Assembly (NCBI RefSeq): GCF_014205895.1
Contig: NZ_JACHFC010000001.1
Span: 186,001-250,000 of the forward strand
DNA length: 64,000 bases
Reading direction: 5' to 3'
From: Borreliella lanei
Lineage (GTDB): Bacteria; Spirochaetota; Spirochaetia; Borreliales; Borreliaceae
In this document: piece by piece, positions 50,843-61,104 of the stretch
Layout of the letters: every line of letters begins with the position of its first letter
Position numbering within the stretch: the stretch's first letter is position 1
Position numbers and translations under genes: made by a program
Notes under the pieces: model-generated
The model's database searches: none
Seen by the model: only the letters and a program-made list of their open reading frames with translations
What the model was told of the DNA's origin: nothing

Positions 50843-53800
50843 ATGTATATATATAAAACCAACAAAGTAAATAAAATTTATAATAAAATCAAAGAATTAA
50901 CTCAAAACGACGATATCTTTAAAAAAGAAACGCTCATTATAGTAAAAAACGATCTCTTGAGAGAAGAAATTAAAAAAACTATAGCAAAACTAAATGAGAT
51001 TTCTTATAATCTAAATATTAAAAAAAATGCCGTAAAAAGCATATATGAAATTTCTTTAAAAAATCCTAATATAAAAAAATACATAGAAGAGAACACTTTT
51101 TCATTTTACTTGGAAACAGAAAAATTCATTTTATATAACATATTAAAAACTGAAAAACTAAAATACATAAAAGATTTCAAATCAACAAAGAATAGATACT
51201 TTTTTGCATCAAAAATAATAGATTTATTCCATCATTATTACTCAAAATTTTCAAAATTAATTGAAACTTGGGAAGACAATGGATTTTTATTCCAAGAAGA
51301 AAATTTAAAACCCTACGAGAATATGCAAAAAGAACTATTTAAAAAACTCTTTGAAAAGCAAAAAAGTATTTTAAATTTACATAAAAAAATAATTCGGGTA
51401 AAACCAACAAAAAATATAGAAATTGAAATTAAAAAAATAATATTTATTGGCAATAATAGAGAGATTGAGAAAAAAATTCTTAACTCTTTAGAAAAAATTT
51501 TTGATTTTAAAGTTTATGTGTTAATTTTTGAAGATTTACTCAACTATGAATCTACCCTTGTTACAAATTTATTGTTAACAAAAACAAAAATCAACCCAAT
51601 AAAATATCAAGCTTTAGAAAAAGTAGATATTGAATTATTTAAAGGTAAAAATTTTTTAACAAGCATTAAAAATAACATCATAGCAAAAACTCCAATTTCA
51701 AAATTAGACGATAGCTTTAAAATAATAGAAGCTAAAAATCAAAAACGCGAAGTAGAAATTTTGACAAATCAAATAGTACACTCAATGCAAAAAAATAACT
51801 TAAAATTAAGCGACATAGCAATAACTTGTTTGCAAGAAAAATTTAATGAATATTTGCCATATATAGAAGAATGCCTAAATAAATATGAAATCGAATATAG
51901 TGTTTTATGTTATAACAATTTGTCAAGAGGAGAAAGCATAATAGCCTTAAAAAGGCTAATGGATCTTTTTATATCAAAAAATGGAACAATTAGCAATTTC
52001 AGTAGAAAAGAAATATTTGACCTGCTAAGTAACAACAAAGTAATGAAAAAATTTAATATATCAACATCTGAATTAAACTATTTAATAGAATTTAGCGATG
52101 CGATGAACATTAGTTTTGGCGCAAACAACACTCATAAAGAAAATCTAAACTATGATCAAAACTTTTTAAACTCGTGGGAAGATGGATTTAATCGATTTTT
52201 AATGTCTGAAATATTTGACGAAAAATATGAAGGGGAAACTCAAAAAGAAGGCATAAGATTTCAAGATCAAGAATCAATAATAAAGCTTATGACAATAGTA
52301 AAAAGTTTGTACGAAGATATAAACTATTTTAAAAATAAAGTATATAAAGTATATGAATGGGCAGAAATAATAGAAATTTTTATTCAAAAATACATTGATC
52401 TTGAAGAATTTAATACAACTGATGAATATTTACAAAATAAGATAAAATCCTTTAAAAATTTTCCCAAAGATTTAAATGACAATCTTTACAAAAACTATTT
52501 AAAAGAAATTAATGAAATAAAAATTGAATTTTATCTTTTTAAGATTATGTTAGAAGAAAGTCTTGAAAAAGAAAAATACGGAGTAATGTATAAAAAAAAT
52601 GGAATATTGATTGCCAATTACAAAGAAATAGAATATCTTCAAAAAAAAGAAATTCATTTTTTGGGATTTCAAAAGTTCAACTCTAAGATAAATTATGATA
52701 ATATGAATTTATTAAATGAATACTATGAACATGAAAATGCCGAAAAAGAGGCAATCTCAGCTCTTTTTAATTTGATTTTTGCAACATCAGAAAAGTTTTA
52801 CCTTTACTGTTCATTTCAAGACAACTTAAGCCCAGAAATTAATACATCAAAAACAATAAACAAAATACTTGAACACATACAAAAATATGAAAAAAATTTT
52901 CAAATAGAAAAGCATCCAAATGAAAACCACGACCTAGCATATTTTAAAGATACAAAAGAGAATTATTTAATAAACTATGATCTAGAAGCCTTTAATATCG
53001 CAAAAATACTACAAAATTCTAAACCAATTAAGTTCAAGCAAAATAAAATTAAACTAGAAAGCCCAATTAAACTAAATTTATACGAATTAAAAAACGCACT
53101 TTCTAACCCTTACAAACATTTTTATGAAAAAACTTTAAACGTTAAAATACAAGACATAAGGTTAGAAAATGAAATCAAAGAAAAACAAGAAGAACAAATT
53201 TTCAGTGTTATTGAAATTATTTACAGACTTATAAAAAATTCAACGCTGCTGCATGAATACATAACGGGGAAAAAAGATGATACAAAAAAAGCAATAGAAA
53301 TTATTAAAAACCACATTGGATATGAAGTACAACAAGGAAGCATTCCCTTCAACATAGATCAAAAAACGACTGTAAATGAAATCTTTAAAAAAATAAATAA
53401 ATTAAAATACAATGTTACTGAAAGCTTAAAAAAGCTCTCAGTAATGACAAAAAGTAAAATTAAATTTTGCAAAACAATAAAACTAAATTTTCAAAAGAAA
53501 AATATAGAATTTGAATTAAAAAAAGATATTGAGAATGTGTATAAAGTCGAAAACGATTATTTTTATTTAAACTTTGTAAAAAAAGACTATTGCAGCATCC
53601 CAGATAAAATAAAAAATGAAATAGATTTATATATAACAGGACTGCTAATAAAAAAAGAAATACAAAACTTCAATTCATTAACAGAAGTAAAAATTGATCT
53701 TGAAAGCTTAACTGCAAAAACAACTAATTGTTATCACCATAAAGAAATAATAATTGAGGACATTGAAAATATGCTTATGCAATTTGCATACATATCAAGC

Positions 53801-54082
53801 TATCCAACTCCAATTTATCAAAGCTTGATAATTAAAATTTTAACAAAAATAAATCAAAATAATTTTTCAAATTGTTTTAAGAATTTCATAAAAATGCAGA
53901 TAAAAAATCCTTCCAAAGCTTATTTCACAAGCAAAGCACACGAAAGATTTTTAAAAACTAGCGAAATAACACTCTGCGATTACTATAACAGATTTAAAGA
54001 CACTCATGATTTAAAGTTAGACGAAAATTTATTAATATTGATAGAAAAATTTTACATTAAATTCGTAAGGACAAAAAATTAA
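50843..54082 (+). CDS. recC: Exodeoxyribonuclease V gamma subunit RecC
   Basis: Structural and Chi-recognition subunit of RecBCD, which processes double-strand DNA ends. 1079 residues, similar to E. coli RecC (1122). The N-terminal helicase-like part is degenerate with no Walker A, as expected for RecC. Low overall similarity makes domain edges unclear, but CSFQDNLSPEINTS, LYELKNALSNPYKHFYEKTL and its place before recB and recD support the call. No clear Shine-Dalgarno before ATG 50843, so translation may be coupled to pncB, three bases upstream. Confidence 0.88.
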   Translation: MYIYKTNKVNKIYNKIKELTQNDDIFKKETLIIVKNDLLREEIKKTIAKLNEISYNLNIKKNAVKSIYEISLKNPNIKKYIEENTFSFYLETEKFILYNILKTEKLKYIKDFKSTKNRYFFASKIIDLFHHYYSKFSKLIETWEDNGFLFQEENLKPYENMQKELFKKLFEKQKSILNLHKKIIRVKPTKNIEIEIKKIIFIGNNREIEKKILNSLEKIFDFKVYVLIFEDLLNYESTLVTNLLLTKTKINPIKYQALEKVDIELFKGKNFLTSIKNNIIAKTPISKLDDSFKIIEAKNQKREVEILTNQIVHSMQKNNLKLSDIAITCLQEKFNEYLPYIEECLNKYEIEYSVLCYNNLSRGESIIALKRLMDLFISKNGTISNFSRKEIFDLLSNNKVMKKFNISTSELNYLIEFSDAMNISFGANNTHKENLNYDQNFLNSWEDGFNRFLMSEIFDEKYEGETQKEGIRFQDQESIIKLMTIVKSLYEDINYFKNKVYKVYEWAEIIEIFIQKYIDLEEFNTTDEYLQNKIKSFKNFPKDLNDNLYKNYLKEINEIKIEFYLFKIMLEESLEKEKYGVMYKKNGILIANYKEIEYLQKKEIHFLGFQKFNSKINYDNMNLLNEYYEHENAEKEAISALFNLIFATSEKFYLYCSFQDNLSPEINTSKTINKILEHIQKYEKNFQIEKHPNENHDLAYFKDTKENYLINYDLEAFNIAKILQNSKPIKFKQNKIKLESPIKLNLYELKNALSNPYKHFYEKTLNVKIQDIRLENEIKEKQEEQIFSVIEIIYRLIKNSTLLHEYITGKKDDTKKAIEIIKNHIGYEVQQGSIPFNIDQKTTVNEIFKKINKLKYNVTESLKKLSVMTKSKIKFCKTIKLNFQKKNIEFELKKDIENVYKVENDYFYLNFVKKDYCSIPDKIKNEIDLYITGLLIKKEIQNFNSLTEVKIDLESLTAKTTNCYHHKEIIIEDIENMLMQFAYISSYPTPIYQSLIIKILTKINQNNFSNCFKNFIKMQIKNPSKAYFTSKAHERFLKTSEITLCDYYNRFKDTHDLKLDENLLILIEKFYIKFVRTKN

Positions 54083-54087
54083 AATTC

Positions 54088-57000
54088 ATGGATAAAATCC
54101 TAGAAAAAATTCAAAATAACACAACAATATTAATAGAGGCCTCCGCGGGCACCGGCAAAACCCACATACTTGAAAATGTGGTTATAAATTTAATAAAAAC
54201 CAAGCTATACTCCATAAATGAAATTTTAGTATTAACTTTTACAAAAAAAGCTACAGAAGAAATGCACACAAGAATACTAAAATCAATAGAAAATTCTTAT
54301 TTTAACTCAAAAACAAATGAAATTTTAAAAGAAGCCTATGAGCAATCAAAAAAACTCTTTATATCAACAATCAATAAATTTGCATTACATGCCTTAAATA
54401 ATTTTCAAATTGAAACAGAAAATTATTCCAAATACAAACCTAAAGAAACATTTTCAAAAGAAATAGATGAAATAGTTTATGACTTTTTAAGAAAATCAGA
54501 TAGCTTGATTCAAACTCTTGATATTAAAGACTATGAACTTAAAGTATTTAAATCTGATGCTAAAAAAACAGAAGAAATTGTTTTAAAAATAAAAAAAGCT
54601 TACGAAAGAGATACAACTCAAGAGCTTGGAGATTGGCTTAAAACTCAAAAGTCATTTGAAAACATTCTTCTTAAAAAAGAAGAGCTGATCAAAGATTACA
54701 ACAAAATAATAGAAGATTTAGATAAAATGACAAAAGATGAAATATTAAGCTTTTATAATAAACATATTAAAACTGGTAAACTTGAAATAGAATACTCTAA
54801 AGAAAACGACATATTCAAAATAGCAGAAACATTATTAAAAAATAAATTTTTTTCAACTCTAATAGAAAAAGAAACTAAAAAAAATACTAAATTATTGCCT
54901 CAAGAACTTAAGATTAAAAATGATTTAATCTGCTTAGGAATTAATATTAAACATGAAAAATATAAAACAGAAGACAATAGAAATAAAAATAGAAACAATT
55001 TAAAGCAATATGTTATTTTAAAAGTTGAATACAAAATACTAAAGTATATAGAAAAAGAACTAGAGAAAGCTATTAAATCAACAAACACAATAGATCAAAA
55101 TTACATAATTTCAAATTTAAAAAATTACTTAAAATCAGAAGACAAAAAGCTTCTAAATGCAATTAAAAATCGATACAAAATCATTTTAATTGATGAGGCA
55201 CAAGATTTAAGCTTAACGCAAATCGAGATATTTAAAATATTAAAAACAGCGGGAATAAAATTGATATACATAGGTGATCCCAAACAGATAATATATTCCT
55301 TTAGAAAAGCAGATATTTCATTTTATAACAAAGAAATAAAAAATAAAACTAACACGGACGCTAGAATTATACTAAAAATAAATCACAGGTCAAGTAAAAA
55401 ACTCATCAGACCTTTAAATAAAATTTTTAATAATATATACAATAATGCAATAACCGATGAAATTGAAAAAATTGAATTTACCAATTCACTTCCAAATCAA
55501 CAAAACGACAATAATAAAATTTTCATCAACGGACAAGAAATAGAAGGGATCAATATAATAACCACAAATACAGAAAACGAAGAAGACATTTACCAAAAAA
55601 CAGCATTAACAATAAAATATTTGCTTGCATATGGAAAAATTGCTGATAACAATCAAATTAGAAATATTAAAATGCAAGACATTAAAGTGCTTTGCAGAGG
55701 AAAAAATGAAATCAATTTAATAGATAAAGCATTAAAAAAAGAGCAAATCCAAACAAACAAAACTCAAGAAAAATTTTTAAAAACCAAAGAATTTAGCGAA
55801 ATTTTCTATATTATTAAATGCTTAGACCGAAAACAAAGTTTTAAAACCCTAAATTATATTCTAAGCAGTAAAATATTAAATGTGCCGTGGAATTTGCAAA
55901 GAATTTTAATAAAACAAGACAAAATTCAGCTTATAGAAGAATTTATTGAAAATATAACAGTTTTGCTTGAAAAAAATGAAATAACATTAATAAATGCAAT
56001 TAACAAAATCTTATTTGAAAAAGACTTATGGATCAAAATTGCAAATGACACCAAAGATCAAAAAATTATTGAATGGGCAAAAAATAAAATAAATTACAAA
56101 GGCCTTCTAATTAAAGAAGGCAAGCTTGAAAATTTAAAAACCTATGAAACAACACTTGAGATCATCTCCAAAATATATCATAAAGAACAAAACATACAAT
56201 CTCTAATCTCTACCTTAGAAAGTCTAATAATAAACGAAGAGCCTGAAGAAATAGAAGAAAAAACCAACAATATAAATAATAATAATGAATCTATAGAGCT
56301 CATGACAATACACAAATCAAAAGGGCTTAGCATGAATATTGTATTCTTAATCAATACAACTCCAATAGAAAATAGCAATTTTCTTTCAAAAAAAAACCAA
56401 TTTTACAAATTTTATCAAGACGGAAAAATTGAATATGATTTTTTTAAATTGGAAGAAAATAAAAAACACGCAAGACTAAAAATACTAAGCGAAGAAAAAA
56501 ATATATTTTATGTGGGAGCAACAAGAGCTAAATTTGCTCTTTTTATTACAAAAATAAATAGCATAACTAGCAAATTATTAGAAATAGCAAAAATTTTTAC
56601 TATTGATAATATCAAACATGACTTTAACATAAATGAATTTATTGGCCAAAAGAGATTCAATAAAAAAAAAGACAATATAAATGTAAATACAAAATTAATT
56701 CCACCAAAACCAATAATTAAAAACATGTTTAAAAAAGAATATACATCTAGTTTTTCAAGCTTAACAGCACAAGCTCATCATAAAGCATTTTATGAAAACT
56801 ATGATTTTAAAAATATTAACTACGAAAAAGAAACAGAACTTGATTACGAGCCTGGATTAGAAGAGACTCTGCCTAAAGGAAAAGATAGTGGAAACATTTT
56901 ACATGCTGCGATGGAAGAAATAACCTTTAGTACAGCAAAAGATACATTTGATAATTTTAAAAAAAATAACATTGAAATTATTGAAAAACAAATACAAAAA

Positions 57001-57597
57001 ATTAACTCAAATCTTAATACAATAGAAATACGAAATTCATTAACTAAAATGATTTATAACATACTAACTTATAATATAAGAGCAATTAATACTCGTCTGT
57101 GCGATATTGAAGAATTACAAAAAGAAATGGAATTTTTAATCAAAATAAATCCTGAATTTCAAAAACAAAAACATCTTTTTGACAAACACTTTGAAGATCT
57201 TCATATAAAACTAAATGATGGATATTTAAAAGGAATAGTAGATCTCATATTTAAAGCTAATAATAAAATATATATCCTAGATTACAAAACAAACTATCTT
57301 GGAAAAAATAAAGATGATTATAATATAACAAATTTAGAAAACGCAATAAAAAAGGAATATTATGATTTGCAATATAAAATATATGCTCTTGGAATAAAAA
57401 AAATATTATTTAAAAACAAAAGAGAATATAATCAAAAATTTGGTGGAATAATATATCTTTTTACAAGAGCATTTAAAGACAATATTGAATGCTTAAAGTC
57501 AAAATTTGAAAATGGCATTTATTTTAATCTTCCAAAATTTAACGACGTGGATTTAGATAAAATCATATTAGAATTAAGCATTAAAAGACACTTATGA
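54088..57597 (+). CDS. recB: Exodeoxyribonuclease V beta subunit RecB
   Basis: 3'-to-5' helicase and nuclease of RecBCD. 1169 residues. UvrD-type helicase motifs: Walker A ASAGTGKTH at ~18-26, LTFTKKATEEM, Walker B ILIDEAQDLS, GDPKQIIYSFRKAD, INHRSSKKL, LMTIHKSKGLSMNIVFL and FYVGATRAKFALFI. The C-terminal nuclease domain has GIVDLIFKANNKIYILDYKTNYLG-type residues: the metal-binding Asp and the DYK triad are intact. Starts five bases after recC and overlaps recD by four. Confidence 0.96.
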   Translation: MDKILEKIQNNTTILIEASAGTGKTHILENVVINLIKTKLYSINEILVLTFTKKATEEMHTRILKSIENSYFNSKTNEILKEAYEQSKKLFISTINKFALHALNNFQIETENYSKYKPKETFSKEIDEIVYDFLRKSDSLIQTLDIKDYELKVFKSDAKKTEEIVLKIKKAYERDTTQELGDWLKTQKSFENILLKKEELIKDYNKIIEDLDKMTKDEILSFYNKHIKTGKLEIEYSKENDIFKIAETLLKNKFFSTLIEKETKKNTKLLPQELKIKNDLICLGINIKHEKYKTEDNRNKNRNNLKQYVILKVEYKILKYIEKELEKAIKSTNTIDQNYIISNLKNYLKSEDKKLLNAIKNRYKIILIDEAQDLSLTQIEIFKILKTAGIKLIYIGDPKQIIYSFRKADISFYNKEIKNKTNTDARIILKINHRSSKKLIRPLNKIFNNIYNNAITDEIEKIEFTNSLPNQQNDNNKIFINGQEIEGINIITTNTENEEDIYQKTALTIKYLLAYGKIADNNQIRNIKMQDIKVLCRGKNEINLIDKALKKEQIQTNKTQEKFLKTKEFSEIFYIIKCLDRKQSFKTLNYILSSKILNVPWNLQRILIKQDKIQLIEEFIENITVLLEKNEITLINAINKILFEKDLWIKIANDTKDQKIIEWAKNKINYKGLLIKEGKLENLKTYETTLEIISKIYHKEQNIQSLISTLESLIINEEPEEIEEKTNNINNNNESIELMTIHKSKGLSMNIVFLINTTPIENSNFLSKKNQFYKFYQDGKIEYDFFKLEENKKHARLKILSEEKNIFYVGATRAKFALFITKINSITSKLLEIAKIFTIDNIKHDFNINEFIGQKRFNKKKDNINVNTKLIPPKPIIKNMFKKEYTSSFSSLTAQAHHKAFYENYDFKNINYEKETELDYEPGLEETLPKGKDSGNILHAAMEEITFSTAKDTFDNFKKNNIEIIEKQIQKINSNLNTIEIRNSLTKMIYNILTYNIRAINTRLCDIEELQKEMEFLIKINPEFQKQKHLFDKHFEDLHIKLNDGYLKGIVDLIFKANNKIYILDYKTNYLGKNKDDYNITNLENAIKKEYYDLQYKIYALGIKKILFKNKREYNQKFGGIIYLFTRAFKDNIECLKSKFENGIYFNLPKFNDVDLDKIILELSIKRHL

Positions 57598-59429
57598 GAG
57601 ACTTTTTAGTATTAAGAGAATTTTTAAAAGATAAAAACAAAAAATTCTTAACACCTGAGCTTAAACTTTATGAAATAATTGAACTTTTAAATATCAATAA
57701 AAAAAATTGCTATAAAGCACAAACACTTGCAAAGTCCACAAACAATGAAAATATTGTAATATTTTTAATTTTTTTATTTAACTACTTTGATAAAGGTCAC
57801 CTAAGAGCTGACATAAATCTATTAGCAAAAGATATTCAAAATACAATAATATTCACAAAAGACAACCTAGAAAAAACTAATAAAAGCTTCAACAAATTAA
57901 TAAAAATACTAAAAGGGCTAGAAACATTTGGAAATCTAGAAACTATTAAAAATATAGTTTTACTTTTAAAGAAAAATAACATACTAATGGAATTTAATAA
58001 TAAGCTTAAAATTACAACTCCCCTAATCCTGGAAAACAATATCTACATTTATACTCAAAAAAACTACAGAGAAGAAGAAGAGTTAATAAAACAAATTATA
58101 AAAAGATTAGAAAACCATAAAAGCGAATTAAATGACAACAAAATACAAAATATAATATCAAATTTAAATACCAATAATTTAAATAAAGAGCAAATTGCAT
58201 CAGTAAGAAAGGCATTAAAAAGCAACTTCTTTCTATTAAGCGGAGGCCCTGGAACAGGCAAAACTACAACTATTAACTATATCTTAAAAGCAATTAACAA
58301 AACATTAAACAATAAAAAAAAGGGTCTAGTAGCAATTGCAGCGCCTACAGGAAAAGCTAGCCTAAGGCTACAAACAAGCATCGACTATTCATTCAAAAAT
58401 TTAGAAATAGAATGCAATACAATCCAAAAACTATTGGGAATCAAATTCATAAACAAAAAAAATCTATATGATGAAGAAAATCAATTAAATTTTGACGTAA
58501 TAATAATTGACGAAGCTTCAATGGTAGATGCATATACTTTTTTGAAACTACTAAAAGCAACTCCAATAACCACTAAGTTAATAATGGTGGGAGACAAAAA
58601 TCAACTCCCATCAGTAAACGAAGGAAATGTATATTCAAGCCTTTTGGGAGTAAAAAAAATAAATAACGATAATGTAGAAGATCTTAAAGAAAATTTCAGA
58701 AGCAACAAAGAAATAAATTTGCTATCAAAAGCAATATACAAAGAAGATAGTACTTTGATTTGCAAATACATTAATAACAATAAAAATATTCAACTGAAAG
58801 AAATAGAAAAAATAAACTTAAAAAAAGATCTAATAGAATATACAAACAATTTATATAAAAAAATATCCACTTTTAACCTTAAACTACTAAAAGAATCAAA
58901 AATTGAAACAATACTTGAAACTTTACTTGAAAATATAATTTTAAGTTCAAAAAATTTTGGCAAATTTGGAACTAAAACACTAAATGACATAATAAAAAAT
59001 TACCTAAAAAAGACCTATGGAAGCTTTATTGGACAAATAATAATGATAACTAAAACTGACTATAAAAACAAATTATTTAATGGAGAACGAGGTGTTATTT
59101 TTAATGAAAATTCTAAATTTTATGCTTTATTCCAAAGAAAAGATGAAAAATATAAAAAAATAAATTTAGATTTACTAACAAATTATGAATTCAGCTTTGC
59201 CACAACAATACACAAAAGCCAAGGATCTGAATATAAACATATAAAAGTAATATTAGAAAATAACCCTTTTTTAACAAAAGAACTTATGTATACTGCAATA
59301 ACAAGAGCCAAGGATAGCTTAGAAATAATTTCCAACGAAGAGACTATTATTAAGCTAAGCAAAAAATCTAGCAAAAGAGATTCAAAAATATTAGAACACG
59401 TAAACTCATTTAAAGAAATTGACAAATAA
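57594..59429 (+). CDS. recD: Exodeoxyribonuclease V alpha subunit RecD
   Basis: 5'-to-3' helicase of RecBCD. 611 residues, standard length. Motifs: Walker A GGPGTGKTTT from ~217, Walker B VIIIDEASMVDAY, GDKNQLPSVNEG, NFRSNKEIN, FATTIHKSQGSEYKHI and TAITRAKDSLEI. The ATG 57594 overlaps the recB stop by four bases (ATGA). Ends about 37 bases before tRNA-Asp. Confidence 0.96.
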   Translation: MRDFLVLREFLKDKNKKFLTPELKLYEIIELLNINKKNCYKAQTLAKSTNNENIVIFLIFLFNYFDKGHLRADINLLAKDIQNTIIFTKDNLEKTNKSFNKLIKILKGLETFGNLETIKNIVLLLKKNNILMEFNNKLKITTPLILENNIYIYTQKNYREEEELIKQIIKRLENHKSELNDNKIQNIISNLNTNNLNKEQIASVRKALKSNFFLLSGGPGTGKTTTINYILKAINKTLNNKKKGLVAIAAPTGKASLRLQTSIDYSFKNLEIECNTIQKLLGIKFINKKNLYDEENQLNFDVIIIDEASMVDAYTFLKLLKATPITTKLIMVGDKNQLPSVNEGNVYSSLLGVKKINNDNVEDLKENFRSNKEINLLSKAIYKEDSTLICKYINNNKNIQLKEIEKINLKKDLIEYTNNLYKKISTFNLKLLKESKIETILETLLENIILSSKNFGKFGTKTLNDIIKNYLKKTYGSFIGQIIMITKTDYKNKLFNGERGVIFNENSKFYALFQRKDEKYKKINLDLLTNYEFSFATTIHKSQGSEYKHIKVILENNPFLTKELMYTAITRAKDSLEIISNEETIIKLSKKSSKRDSKILEHVNSFKEIDK

Positions 59430-59466
59430 ATTAAAAACTACTATAATCTTTTAAAAGAATGGCTTT

Positions 59467-59540
59467 GGGGGCGTAGTTCAGATGGTTAGAACGCCTGCCT
59501 GTCACGCAGGAGGTCGCGGGTTCGAGACCCGTCGCTCCCG
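59467..59540 (+). tRNA. tRNA-Asp (anticodon GTC)
   Basis: 74 bases. Acceptor stem GGGGGCG pairs with CGCTCCC (one G-U), discriminator G at 59540. D arm with GTTCAGATGGTTAGAAC, anticodon stem CCTGC/GCAGG enclosing loop CTGTCAC, so anticodon GTC reads Asp codons. T arm GCGGGTTCGAGACCCGT is standard. CCA is not encoded. Stands alone after recD. Confidence 0.97.
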
Positions 59541-59580
59541 ATGATGAATTTTACATTTTATCGTGTCAACAGCTTTTCTT

Positions 59581-59611
59581 AGAGAATCTATTGATACTCT
59601 GGCAAATTTTT
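59581..59611 (+). terminator. Possible terminator after tRNA-Asp
   Basis: AGAGAATC-TATT-GATACTCT (one mismatch) followed by a short T5 run, 40 bases after the tRNA. Confidence 0.45.
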
Positions 59612-59622
59612 AATAAAAAAAA

Positions 59623-59651
59623 TTACAAATCTTTAATTTAAAAGTTATAAT
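59623..59651 (+). promoter_or_regulatory. Promoter of the small cysteine-motif protein
   Basis: -35 TTACAA (59623-59628), 17 bases, -10 TATAAT (59646-59651), followed by AAGGAG and ATG 59694. Confidence 0.65.
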
Positions 59652-59693
59652 TTAAGCAATTAAAAAAGATAAAATATATAAGGAGAATGTAAA

Positions 59694-60014
59694 ATGAATC
59701 TACAAAAATATCTATTTTTCACTGCTTTGCTATTGATTTCAACATCTGTTTTCGCACAAACCAATACAATAACAAAAGAAAATGTAATTCCAAATGGAAA
59801 CTTAAGCCAATTTGGAGTAGAAGAGATCTGCCCAATATGCGGGTATGTTAACTGTATTTGCGATGAGCAAACTACAGAAATCGCCGCAAAAATCTCTCAA
59901 TCAAATACAACAGGCTTTTTTGCAAGCATAGCAGCTATATTTGCATTGCTAATAGTAGCTACAGGATTAGCCCTAACAAAAAAGAAATTATGTAAATCAA
60001 AATTAAAAATTTAA
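59694..60014 (+). CDS. Small exported protein with cysteine cluster and C-terminal membrane helix
   Basis: 106 residues. Signal peptide YLFFTALLLISTSVFA with cleavage before QTNTI. A short mature segment carries CPICGYVNCIC at ~46-56, three cysteines spaced as C-x2-C-x4-C plus one more, able to bind a metal or form disulfides. A membrane helix follows at ~77-97 (FFASIAAIFALLIVATGLAL), then a Lys-rich end. The cysteines would lie outside the cytoplasmic membrane. Own promoter (TTACAA, 17, TATAAT) and AAGGAG before the ATG. Not recognised; matches B31 BB0631. Confidence 0.85.
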   Translation: MNLQKYLFFTALLLISTSVFAQTNTITKENVIPNGNLSQFGVEEICPICGYVNCICDEQTTEIAAKISQSNTTGFFASIAAIFALLIVATGLALTKKKLCKSKLKI

Positions 60015-60024
60015 GCAAACTAAA

Positions 60025-60051
60025 TACTGTAGCTTTTAAAAAGCTACAGTA
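60025..60051. terminator. Shared hairpin between small exported gene and fruK
   Basis: TACTGTAGC / GCTACAGTA with a TTTTAAAAA centre, almost fully self-complementary, between convergent genes. Confidence 0.75.
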
Positions 60052-60091
60052 AAGTTTCAAAATCACACCCCCCACCAATCTGTTTAAAAAA

Positions 60092-61015
60092 TCAAGAAAG
60101 ACAAATCTTCTCAATCCTAATATCACAAAGCATCTTTTTAACATCTTGAAATTCGCAAAGATTACCTTTTAATGCCGTAGCTGTACCAGCTGCAACACCA
60201 AATTTAAATGAATCTTCTAAAGTACTTTCATTATCAAAAGCATATACAAATCCTGCAATCACAGAGTCTCCTGCTCCAATAGTGCTAACAGAATTAATCT
60301 TTGGAACAAAGGCCCTAAAAGCAACATTTTTACTGCTAATAAAAATAGCTCCGTCACTTCCCATGGAAATTATAATGTTTTGAACCCCACTTTCTACAAG
60401 ATTTTTCCCGATTTTAATTAATTCTTCTATAGAATTAAATTTGGTATTAAAAAGATCCTCAAGTTCATAAATATTGGGCTTTATTAAAAAGGGATTTAAT
60501 CTAAGAATTTTTCGCAAAGGTTTGCCACTAGTATCAATAATAAGCTTAACATCATTAGAAATACTATTAGCTATTTCATTGTATGCATTCTCACCAAGAG
60601 TTGCGGGAACACTTCCAGACATCACCAATATACTATTATTTGTTAAACTTTTAAGTTTATCTTTCAAAAATTCAAATTCATTCTCAGAAATATCTGGAGA
60701 ATTGGCATTAATTTCTGTTTCTTTGCCCTCTGCTATCATTTTAATATTTAATCTTGTATCATGTTTTATTTTAATAAAATCGTTTTTTATGCCCTTAGAA
60801 TCAAGAGAAAATCTTATATAATCACCCGTAAAACCTCCCAAAAATCCTAAAGCTGTGCTGGATTTTCCCAAGTTTTTAAGAACAGTGCTTACATTTATTC
60901 CCTTACCGCCAGCAAAAAAATTGTTATTTAAAGCATAATTAAGACTTTCTTCCTGAAATTCTTTTAAAACTATTTTATAATCCACAGAAGGATTAAGTGT
61001 TAGAGTATATATCAA
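60092..61015 (-). CDS. fruK: 1-phosphofructokinase (PfkB family)
   Basis: Converts fructose-1-phosphate to fructose-1,6-bisphosphate. 307 residues. PfkB motifs: TLTLNPSVDYKI, GGKGINVSTVLKNLG, and the ATP/catalytic signature STIGAGDSVIAGF with the base Asp. Start at TTG 61013-61015, six bases after AGGAG; the conserved N-terminus begins here. Divergent from the fructose PTS gene, whose product is its substrate's source. It could also be a tagatose-6-P kinase by family, but context favours fruK. Confidence 0.92.
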   Translation of the reverse strand: MIYTLTLNPSVDYKIVLKEFQEESLNYALNNNFFAGGKGINVSTVLKNLGKSSTALGFLGGFTGDYIRFSLDSKGIKNDFIKIKHDTRLNIKMIAEGKETEINANSPDISENEFEFLKDKLKSLTNNSILVMSGSVPATLGENAYNEIANSISNDVKLIIDTSGKPLRKILRLNPFLIKPNIYELEDLFNTKFNSIEELIKIGKNLVESGVQNIIISMGSDGAIFISSKNVAFRAFVPKINSVSTIGAGDSVIAGFVYAFDNESTLEDSFKFGVAAGTATALKGNLCEFQDVKKMLCDIRIEKICLS

Positions 61016-61026
61016 GATAATCTCCT

Positions 61027-61043
61027 TTGATTGATAAAATCAA
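61027..61043. promoter_or_regulatory. Inverted repeat in the fruK/fruA divergent region
   Basis: TTGATT-GATAA-AATCAA, a 6-bp inverted repeat with a 5-base centre, between the fruK ribosome site and the fruA promoter region. Could be an operator; short enough to arise by chance in AT-rich DNA. Confidence 0.3.
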
Positions 61044-61104
61044 TTAAATAAATGTAAAATTTATTTAATATATATACACTATATAATATATAAAGGTGAT
61101 TATT

